The translations under genes were made by a program, and so were the position numbers. Of a stretch of DNA of 64,000 nucleotides, positions 1 through 10,900 are shown piece after piece. The notes under the pieces were generated by a model that saw only the letters and a list, made by a program, of their open reading frames with translations, had not been told where the DNA came from and did not search any database. Origin of the DNA: Rhea pennata (taxonomy: Eukaryota; Chordata; Aves; Rheiformes; Rheidae); NCBI RefSeq assembly GCF_028389875.1, contig NC_084670.1, forward strand, positions 12,247,383 to 12,311,382, in the 5' to 3' direction. The first letter of the stretch is position 1. Each line of letters begins with the position of its first letter.

Positions 1-2744
1 CGCCAGGTGTGGGTCCAGGTAAGGCGAGCGAGCCGGCCAGTTATCACTTCCCCGTGGATTCAGGTGCCTGAAGCCAAATGTTTCCTAAGGGTGCGGTGAC
101 GGCCACAGCCCCGTTATCATGGCACCTGACCCACCCCGCGGACAAGCAGTGGGGACCGGAGGAGAAGGCAGCTGGAGCTCCCCCGGGAGAGGGGCCGGGA
201 GGGGTCAGACACCCCATGCACCGCCACAGCCCCGGGGCCCCCGCGGCTGCAGACTGCCCTCTCCCCACAGCCCCACGTCCTTGGGCCGGGTCTGGGGGAC
301 CTGCCGGCTGCAGGACGGGGGATGCACCCTGGAGCAGGGAGATGCGCCCGGGAGCAGGGTGTGCGTGGGCACCGCGGTGGGGGCACCGTGGGGTGGCTCT
401 GCCACCTGCCCTTCCTCTGCACCAGCCCCATGTGCAACCCAGCGTGCTGGGACCCGCTTCAGGCACTCCAGCCAGATACCCAGGAAGAGTCAGGAGGATT
501 AAATGGGATTAGGCACCAGCCTGGCATCTCTGGGGAAACCCTCTCTCCCATCTGGGGTGGCCAGTGAGCAGGACATGTTGTTGATGCCGTACGTCCTGCC
601 GGGAGCCCCACCAGGTTCACTGTGACATTTGGGTCCTCGTGTGTCCCAGCCAGGCCAGGGCAAAGCACTTTGCAGCCGAGCCCAGGCGCGCGGACCGTCG
701 GCAGGGAGGGCACCTCAGCCCTGCCTTGCGAGGCCCCTCCAGCACGGGGTGTTTCTGCAGCACCACCGAGTGCATTTTGTTGCTGCCCCCGTCGCTTTCT
801 GTGCCAGGATTTGCACAGTTGGTGCATGTTGATCCAGGCAACTGGAAGAGGGTGTTTTTAATTAACAGCAAATTAAATGTAATTGCCTTTTTCACTACAG
901 CCACTCCTTGCTCAGGTGAGGTTCCCAGCCATGCTGCTCACTGCAAGTACTGTATCCTATCGGTGCCCAAGGAGCAACTTGCCCCAGGGCTCGGGGGAGC
1001 TGGCAGCAGGACAGCAAAGCTCAAGCCATCACCACCAGTGGCTCTACCCTGGAGAAGGAGCCAAAGCACCTTCCCGGCTGCCCCTCATCTCCGTGCGAGG
1101 CAGTGGCGGCAAGGCAGCGCGCACGCAGCCATGCCTCGCTCCCGCCCGCCCCGGCCCAGCGATGACGAAAGGCAAAGAAGAACTGGTTTGCACTCTGATC
1201 TCACAAGCAATCCTCAAAACAGCCGCGGACCGTCACTGCAGCTCCCAGGATGCTTCGGGAGGACGGGACAGCAGAGCCAGCCTTTCCAGTGGGACAGGAT
1301 GGTTGGAGAAATTCATCGTTCCCCTGGAAATAAAAATAATAATCATAATAAAAACACAAAGCCAGAGATTACTTATACACACACAAACATGCAGGCACGC
1401 ACTCTCTCCCCATCTGGCTTTGCCAGCCTGACTCATCGCTAATTCAAACAGCCCACACCTTTCCCTCTCCCTCCGTGTGACATTTTGAAGAAGTCTTTGG
1501 AGCAGAGGCAGCAGCTCTGGAGCTGTGCTCCAGCCACCCAGGCAGTGCTGGACCCTCATCTTTGGGTCCCAGGAACAAGATACTCCAATTACCCCATCGT
1601 GGGTCACTTGTGCTCCCAGCAGTATCACCTCATGCAAACACACCACAAAAACTGGGGCAAGCAGAAGGTGGAGGCAGCTGTAGAAAGGACAAGTGATTAC
1701 ACCTGGCAGATCTGTGACACTTGTAGATACAGTCCCACAGTCAGGACTCAAAGCCCCAGGCCGGCTGCTGCCCAGCCTGAAGCAGGGGCAAGGACACATG
1801 GGGTGGGCAGACCCCAAAGGTCTGGATACTGGCCCAGAGACAGCCAGCCAGTCCCCAAAGCACCAGCCACCCATCGCAGGGGGACATCAGCCCTGCTCTG
1901 CCCTTCTCCTTTTCTTCCAGCTGGACTCGGGGCAGCCAAAAGCTCCAAAGGAGCAGGATCAGCAAAGCCCCATCCCGGGCCACAGCTCCCAGCCCTTGTT
2001 TGCAGCACGGCTACATCTAATTTCCACTTGCAGGACAAGGAGGCCCTGGGGCATCCCCCGGCCCTGGCCCTCTGCCTGGGGTGATCCTGCAGCCCAGGGC
2101 ACTGCACAGCCCATGCCGTGCTCTCCCTGCGCGGTGTCAGGCCCGGGCAAGCCCCGGCCTTGAGGGCCGTGCATGCATCACGGGTAATCAGCCGTGGGAG
2201 GGCAGGAGGGATGGAGCCAGACCTGCTTGCTGAGCTCGGGACCTGCGGCAGCCTCCTGCTGACTCACCACCTACTAACCCAGGGGAGATCTCCACACCTG
2301 AACCCCAACAGCGAGCAGAGACAGCAGGCAGCAGGGACAGGCACCCACCAAGGACCTTCTGGCTGCGACAGCAAGGCTGGCACAGCAGAGCTCCCGCTGC
2401 AGGTGGGGGACAGCGGGCCAGGGCCACATGGGACAGCGGGGCTCCCAGGAGTTTCGGCTGCCGTTCCCCTCAGCAGTGACTCACCGTAGAGCCGGTCACG
2501 CCATCCCTGTGCCGCAATTGCCCCATTTGCAGATTAGGGAAACTGAGGCACGGGGAAATGGGGTGACTCAAGAGCTGTTGCACAGGAGATGCCGCTCAGA
2601 TGCCGAGGCTTGGGCGTTCCCCATCGATCCTCCGCAGCTAACTTAAGCAGAAATGAACATCGATGTAAATATTTACTGACAAGCAAGCCCAGCCTCACCC
2701 ACTCCTCTTAGAAGAAAGCTTTAAAGTAAACTCTCCTGGCTCTT
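1..2744. other. Gene-free flank beyond the KLF17 3' end
   Basis: I find no coding exon, RNA gene or transposable element here. Open frames are short, overlapping and in all six frames, as expected of GC-rich non-coding DNA. Two AT-rich islands stand out: about 850-900, and 1315-1440, which holds an (AAT)-like stretch and a TGACTCA AP-1 site at 1429-1435. A TGCTGACTCA sequence at 2257-2266 fits the Maf-recognition/NF-E2 type of AP-1 element. These are single-motif matches and prove nothing alone. In human the next gene outward from KLF17 is KLF18 or DMAP1; no exon of either is recognisable here. Confidence 0.6.
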
Positions 2745-3979
2745 TCATGTTGACATCTTGTTTATTTATTATACAGCAGATCACAATATTTCAACAGTTT
2801 GCATATAAAGAAAAGTAACATTTCAGAGTGCGAGAGACCTAACGTGCCCAAGCAGAGAAATGTTAATTAACAATATACACAGACGGGAACAGTGCACTTC
2901 CCAAAGCCGAGACTCATCTGTGTTCTCAGCTGGAAGAAAAAAAATATATTAAAAAACAGAAACATTATATATTACTGCTTTGTTTAATTTACAACTTGCT
3001 TTGCAGAAGCTGCACATAAAAAGACTCATTCTTTTGAGTTCTCTTTTTCCTCTAAGAAAGTTTCAAGTATAGCAGAGACCTGGGCATTTATAGCTGGACT
3101 CACTGTCCTTAACATACCAAATTTTTTTAAAAAAAAAACAGCATGGGGAAGGCAGCTGCAGCAGTACCTGGTGTCATCCTGAGGGGGAAGAACAAAACAA
3201 ATTAAAGCAGACAATTAGACAAGAGCCAGGAGAGCCATTTTAGGCTCCCAAATGGAGAGCTGCGGGAACGGCCAGGATCATACTCCCCGGCTGGGTCCCA
3301 AGCTGGCAACAGGAGTGCCATCTCTCCCTGTGCAAGGTGACACTTTGCTGCCAATCCCTGCAAACCTTATACCCACGAGCCACAGTCAGGTCCACCCTCA
3401 CCCCGTCCGGTCTGTGCTTTTGGGTCAGGAGAGGTTTGTTCTGATGGCCACAACCAAAACGACCAGCAACCCGCTTCCAAGAGCTGTGCCTCGCACACCA
3501 AGCAGACCTGGGTATCTGGCAGAAACCTGGCCAGAGTCAGTTGCCACAGCTCCTGAAGCCACGAGGTGCTGGGATCAGGGGGAGAAGGTTAAACTGATGC
3601 CAAATATAAGGTACAAGCTTTGGGGACAGGTTCCCTGCTGCACCAGCCCCATTGCCCTGTCCCAGGTGCTCAGTGCGTGGTTTGGAGCAGATTCTCCAGG
3701 CAGGAGCAGAATGATGGTGCCTGGGCCAGGGGCTGGAGACGCTTCTTGAGGCTCTGCTCCACCATCTGCACCCCAAAGCAGCCCTTCCCCACCACTTTGC
3801 TGGGCCCAGCTCTCACAGGAGGGGCAGAAGGAGAAAACTAGTGACAAACTACAAGCGGAGAGGGCTGGGCGGCCGGGCTGCTTGCCAGGGCTGTCCCCAG
3901 TCCAATGCTATTTACACCACGAGCTGCTCCAGGGACTCGCTCGGCTGAGGGGAGGCAGAGTCCGGCCACGGCCCGCCGC
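2745..3979 (-). other. KLF17: KLF17 3' UTR with poly(A) signals
   Basis: This runs from the KLF17 stop codon to a pair of overlapping AATAAA signals, read on the minus strand at 2761-2766 and 2765-2770. The distal part (about 2650-3220) is strikingly AT-rich, with ATATATTA and T-run stretches, in contrast to the GC-rich surroundings. That is typical of labile KLF-family 3' UTRs. The exact cleavage site is not visible; it should lie just below 2760. Confidence 0.7.
2761..2770 (-). terminator. KLF17: Poly(A) signal, KLF17
   Basis: The plus strand reads TTTATTTATT, which is two overlapping AATAAA hexamers on the minus strand. They lie about 1.2 kb downstream of the KLF17 stop codon and are the only canonical signals seen in the AT-rich end of the UTR. 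Confidence 0.65.
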
Positions 3980-6434
<2,455 letters not shown>

Positions 6435-6720
6435 GGCGGGCGGGGAGCGGGGCCGGGGCTGGGGGAGCGCGGTGCGGGGCCCGGCGCCGCTCCGCTCCGC
6501 TCCGCTCCCCGCGGCGGCAGCGCTGCTCTGCGCCGCCCCGCGCCCCTAAGCTGTTAACAGCATGGCTGCGCCCCCATTGGGCCAGCCCTCATTACTATTC
6601 ACCGCCGCCGCCTCCCATTGGCTCCCGCCGCGCCGCGCCACGCCCCCGCGCGCGTTGGCCACGCCCCCGCCCCCTTGGCCACGCCCCCGTTCAGTCGCGG
6701 ACGATCCTCGACGGGTCCCG
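6435..6720 (-). promoter_or_regulatory. KLF17: KLF17 promoter with CCAAT, CACCC and MYB-type sites
   Basis: This lies immediately upstream of the ATG, with no obvious TATA box and very CpG-rich sequence. Two CCAAT boxes read on the gene's strand (plus-strand ATTGG at 6576-6580 and 6617-6621). A perfect 12-bp palindrome, GCTGTTAACAGC, at 6550-6561 contains two opposed TAACAG sites of MYB type. Three copies of CCACGCCCC start at 6638, 6659 and 6679; the last two sit in an exact 20-bp repeat. CACCC/GC boxes are SP/KLF binding sites, so autoregulation or input from other KLFs is a reasonable inference. The transcription start site is not determined. Confidence 0.65.
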
Positions 6721-6804
6721 GCGGCGTCCCGAGGGCTGCGGGAGGCCCGCGGGGCCCGGCCCGGCGCCCCCGCCAGCCGCCCCGGCCCCCCTGCGAGGAG
6801 CCTG

Positions 6805-7200
6805 CCCGGGGGGCGCGGGGACAGGGTCCCCCCTGCCTGCCCCACGGCGCGAGCGGGGCAGTGCCTGTGTGGTCACGGAGCCAGGGTCCCCCAACACCTT
6901 GCCCCACGGTGTGAGGGACGCAGGGGTGCTGGTGTGGATCACAGAGCTGGGGGTCCCCCGTGCTCCGCCCCACGGCATGAGCACGGCAGAGGTGCCGCTG
7001 TAAGTCATGGAGCCGGGGTTTCCCCAACACCCTGCCCCGCGGCGTGAAGGGGGCAGGGGTGCTGGCTGAGACCACAGAGCCAGGGACCCTCAGCACCCTG
7101 CCTCACAGCAGAAGCAGGGCAGGGGTGCCTGCGCAGGTCACAGGGCCGGGGGGCTCCCAACACGCTGCCCCACTGTGCGAGCGGGGCAGGGCTGCGGGCA
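6805..7200. repeat. 66-bp minisatellite upstream of KLF17
   Basis: About five diverged tandem copies with a 65-67 bp period. The anchor GGTCACGGAGCC and its variants fall at about 6871, 6936, 7003, 7070 and 7136, each followed by a CCCCAACACC-like and a CCCCACGG-like block. A partial copy precedes the array from about 6805. Because the period is usually a multiple of three, several frames stay open across the array; the resulting open frames are not evidence of coding. Confidence 0.8.
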
Positions 7201-8125
7201 CACAGTGGGCTCCGTGCGCGGGCTGTGCTGCACACGAGTGTGCATGGCCGGGAGTGGGAGCAGGAGCGTGCCGGGGAAGTCGGGGGCACGGTTACGGCTG
7301 TGAGCGCGCCATGCACCGGCGCTTGTGCCAGCAAAGAGGCCAAGCCTATCAGCGCGCAAAGGCATCGTTGCGGCAGGGGGCTTGTGCAAGCCGGGGAGGG
7401 GGCCGGGGTGAGAGCCAGCCCCCAGGGGTGCTGAGCCCCGGTGCCCCCGCTCTGCTCGTTTTATGTAACAGCGTCCATGGGGCCGTGCTCCCCCACGCCG
7501 GTGCTGTCGGTGAGGCAATCAGCAGCCCAGAGCGCGCCGGCTCTCATCTCGCTGCGCGCAGGGTGCGTGTGCTGGCCGAGATAAGTGCCCGGCAGAGCCT
7601 GCCGGGGCTGGCAGCCTGCCTGCCTCGGCTCATCTCACCCCACAGCCTCCACGGGACGTTTGCCTGCCCTGCTTGGGGCCCGCCGATGCAGCCGAGTCCC
7701 CGAGCACCCCGCCGTGGGACGCGTGGGCCCACGTCTGCCCCACGCACCCCAGGACCATGCCGTCCGCCCGAACGCTTCCCACGGGGGAGGACACAAGGGG
7801 CCCTGGAGGTCCTAGTGCACAGGAGAAACCCAGGAGTCCCCCTGCCTGCCAGCAAGCCGTGAGGGCAGGGGTGGCCCGGAGACCCGCGGGTGCTGGGCAG
7901 GCCTCCCCACGGGGCTCTGCCTGTGCCACGCAGCCCACTGCGAGACCATCTCCATTTGGCCTCCGTCCAGCAGTACCAGGAATGGCCCCTGTTACTGTTG
8001 GGTTTGTCGAGAAGCAATAGCCCTTATCTCCCCAAGCCTGTCTCCCTGCTTTCTGGGGCCTTCCATCTCAAGATACCTTTCTAAGAATTCGAGCTGCTGC
8101 CTTCACTATTCAGAAGTTGGGAGTC
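7201..8125. other. GC-rich intergenic stretch with scattered GATA sites
   Basis: I see no gene. Two seven-base GATA consensus sites occur: AGATAAG-type at 7579-7585 (GAGATAAG) and CTTATCT at 8023-8029. They sit just upstream of the larger motif-bearing island that starts at 8.27 kb. Confidence 0.5.
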
Positions 8126-8126
8126 G

Positions 8127-8127
<1 letters not shown>

Positions 8128-8168
<41 letters not shown>

Positions 8169-8226
8169 AAATATAAACACCAAAGGTGAATGTATGCACA
8201 CGCACACACACACACACACACACACG
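8128..8226. repeat. Poly(A) tract followed by CA microsatellite
   Basis: A nearly pure A-run of roughly 38 bases ends at about 8167, followed after a short AT-rich spacer by a (CA)n run at about 8200-8226. A poly(A) tail could mark a retroposon end, but the sequence on its 5' side shows no recognisable LINE or SINE body and I see no target-site duplication, so I call it simple sequence. Confidence 0.85.
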
Positions 8227-8269
8227 CTGCTTCTGGATCCAAAGCTACTCTACCAGTTGCTTTCATCAC

Positions 8270-8840
8270 CACACTTTAATTACAAGGGTGGAGCATTGCA
8301 ATAAATTATTTCAGTAATCCAGTGGAACAACAACGATTCAAATCTTCCCCCTTTTACCACGAATCCCTGCCCTGGTTTCCAGCGCGCGCGCCGGTTCTCC
8401 GCCTGGGCCCCGTGTGCCCGAGAGGGATCGGGTTTATTAATTGCTGCCCAGCAGGTCGAAAGGCAAACTGCAAAGTCTTTCTCTGAACATGTTGCCTTCG
8501 CACTGGCAAAGGCAAGAAGCCTCAGCTGAGATCCCTTTCAGCCTGGCCCCTGGAGTAGCTTATTTAAGCCATAGCCCAATCCCATTATTGGTTTCTTGTC
8601 CAAATAATAATTAATAGTGAGGCAGTTCCTGCCCCAAACTTTTATAGATAAGTGAGAGCAGATGCCACAGGGGACAAGCACTAGCTCTGCTTGGGTTTCC
8701 CCTTTTCCAGGCCGTTTTGTGCAGCACTGGCTCATTTTGAGAGGCGTCGCCAGCAGATCGGATTCATTTTTGTGGCCAATATTTCTTGCAGTGTGGGCTA
8801 TTCCCCAGGAAGCTCTCGGTACTGTTTCGGTAGAAGAGCC
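8270..8840. promoter_or_regulatory. Candidate distal enhancer: AT-rich island with GATA, CCAAT and E-box motifs
   Basis: This is an AT-rich island in GC-rich surroundings. Motifs seen: AGATAAG at 8646-8652; an inverted CCAAT/ATTGG pair at 8576-8580 and 8587-8591; the palindrome CTCAGCTGAG (E-box core CAGCTG) at 8521-8530; and TTATTTAAG and AATAATTAATA stretches. No open frame resembles a protein. The base composition and motif mix resemble a conserved non-coding element upstream of a blood-expressed transcription factor, but conservation cannot be seen from one sequence. Confidence 0.45.
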
Positions 8841-9815
8841 GGCGCGGAGGGGAGCGGCATCGTGCCAGGCACCACACCAACGCAAGCGCTGCCAGAACCG
8901 GCGGCGCAGGGAGCCGGGACAAAGCACGGACGAAGCGCGGGAGGGATTTGCTCACCGTGAGCCGGGGGGGCGCGCGGCGGGGCCCCGAGCGCGGCCGTGC
9001 CTCCCGCCGGGGCGCGAGGGCCGCCCGCGAGCCCCGGCGCTCCAGCGGGCCGAGGGAGGAGGTGTTCGCGCAGCCCGCTGTTGACGGGAGCCCGTTTAGG
9101 AAACGCAAATTATCTCTTGCGCCGCGGCTGTAAAGGAGACGAGATCAAACAGCAGCCCGGGAGGAGAGCAAACAGGGGGGTGGGAAGGGCTGCTCCGGGA
9201 GGCGATGGCGGAAGGGGAAAGGGTTAATGGTCGTCCCCGCTCTCGGCAGCTCCCTGCCGGGGTGGCCGGGCGGGTGGCGCGCGGCCCTGCGGAGCGTGGC
9301 CGTCGCCCCCAAAGCCCCGCGTGAGTCACGTCGGGGCGCCCGGCGGACGCAAGTTCAAAGCGAGCCAGGGAGCCCCGGCGAGGTGAGCAGTAGCCAGACC
9401 TGGCAGAGAGCCCTGCTGGCACCTCCGTGGGGTCCCCGGCCCCATGAAATGCTGGGGGCTGAGAAGCCTCTCATCAGCCGGCGCTTGGGGGCTGGGCTGC
9501 ACCCCAGGGTGTCCCCGCAAAGGTGCCCCCTTCCCGTCGGAAACCCCCGTCTGGCGCGGGAGCCCCTCCAACACTTGCCACGGCTCCGCAGCTCAGAGAG
9601 CTTCTGCTTTGGTGGGAGGCAAAGCCAGAGCACCAAGGCCTCGGGGGGGTCCTGTGGGGAGGCGCGGTGGGGTCCCACGCTCCGGGGGTTACTTCCCCAA
9701 GGGCTGAAAGTGGATCTGGCTGGGTTTTGCTCTCTGTCCTCCCCTGCACGTGGAGCTGGGTAACCTGGAGAAGGGTCTGGGAGCCTGCAGACCCGTCCCC
9801 GTCCCCCTCCAGGCC
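8841..9815. other. GC-rich intergenic stretch
   Basis: No gene is recognisable. It is CpG-rich from about 8930 to 9350. One TGAGTCA AP-1 site lies at 9322-9328, directly followed by an ACGT core. Nothing else stands out. Confidence 0.5.
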
Positions 9816-9980
9816 TTTTCCCCTACTGCAAAGAAAAGAGGAACCAAAAATGAAATTAAAGCATAATTCAATCCGGAGCAGGTCCAGAATAAAGTCATCT
9901 GCTCTTATCGTGTGCTGGCAGGCTCTTCCCGCTCCGCGACAAACACAATGTTATCAGGGCACAGAGGGCAGATTCGTTTG
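9816..9980. promoter_or_regulatory. Candidate enhancer core: paired GATA sites
   Basis: A short AT-rich island. A GATAAG site on the minus strand (plus-strand CTTATC, 9904-9909) and a TGATAA site (plus-strand TTATCA, 9951-9956) lie 47 bp apart in the same orientation, with an ACAAACACAAT stretch, a possible SOX/FOX-like site, just before the second. The island sits about 3.5 kb upstream of KLF17. Confidence 0.4.
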
Positions 9981-10329
9981 CACCGGCGGAGCGAGCTGCT
10001 GTGTCCGCCCTGCCTGCCCCGGGCCCCGGCCGCGCCGGGCCGCGGGCGGCCGCGGAGGGCCGGGGCTCGGGCCGAGGTCTCTGCTCAGAGGAGCATCCTC
10101 GGCCGCGTCTCCCGGGGCTGGGCGCCTCGCAGCCTGCCGCGGCCCCGCCGGCCCCGGCGAGCGCGGGCACAGACCTGGCGCTCGGCCGCCCGCGCGGCCC
10201 CTCGGCGCGGCCGCCGGCCCCCCGCGCCCCGCAGCCCCCCGCGCGCGCCGCCTCCCGCTTTGATCTCCGCCCGCCCCCGGCCCGAGCCCGGGCTGTGCCC
10301 TCGCGCCTGGGGCTGGCGGCCGGGCTGCT

Positions 10330-10560
10330 ATGGGGCCGGTGCAGCCTCGGGAGTTTTTCTTTATATACCCCTGTTATTTTTAACTCTGCCTACGCAAATC
10401 CCGAATCCGGAACGAGCAGCGGCCCAGGGCCAAGGGGAAATGGACATGGTGCAAATTTCCTGCCCTTTTTACCTCTCTTCCTCTATAACATACAGCAACG
10501 TTTTCCCTCCGCTGCTCAACTTTCACTGGCACAGGAAAACCGACAGCAGCAGGCCCCGCG
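10330..10560. promoter_or_regulatory. AT-rich island (possible regulatory element)
   Basis: This holds a TTTATATACCCCTGTTATTTTTAA segment, described here only by its AT-rich character, embedded between very CpG-rich flanks (9990-10320 and 10560-10740). No open frame of interest is present. The TATA-like string at about 10372 faces a CpG-rich upstream flank on the plus strand, so an unannotated promoter is possible, but no downstream exon is recognised. Confidence 0.3.
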
Positions 10561-10867
10561 CGCAGCGGCGCGACGCGCAGGGTATTGCGCCGGCCAAGCC
10601 GGCGCCGGGCGCTCCGAGGCTTCGCCCGGCGCTGAGCGGCGCTGAGCGCTGCCCAGGGGCATCGCGAGCTGCCGCGGGCGCCGTGGCCAGCCCTCGGCCC
10701 GGCGCACGCGAAGGCCGCCGGGAACGGGCTGCCGCCGCAAACCGCTTTGGAGCGGAGCTGTGCCACCCCAGCAATTTCTCCTGGGGAAAGGCAGGAATTG
10801 CCATTTTCTTTTCTCACCCCCCCCCCCAAGAAACAGAGAAAGCCGGGAAGAAGGGAGGTTTTCTCCC

Positions 10868-10900
10868 CCCCCATTGTGGTTGTCTTATCTCTTAAAATGA
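10868..10900. promoter_or_regulatory. Composite RUNX-GATA element
   Basis: TGTGGTT at 10875-10881 is a RUNX core site, and CTTATCT at 10884-10890 is a perfect GATA site on the other strand (AGATAAG). They are two bases apart. RUNX1/GATA composite elements are a known feature of haematopoietic enhancers. The site lies about 4.4 kb upstream of KLF17, whose non-mammalian orthologues act in primitive blood. Confidence 0.45.

Noticed and set aside
6840-7200. Possible small protein over the 66-bp repeats
   Set aside because: Open frames arise because the repeat period is a multiple of three. Several frames are open at once and none has a family match.
8128-8226. Poly(A) tract as the tail of a retroposon
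   Set aside because: No LINE or SINE body precedes it in either orientation, and no target-site duplication is visible.
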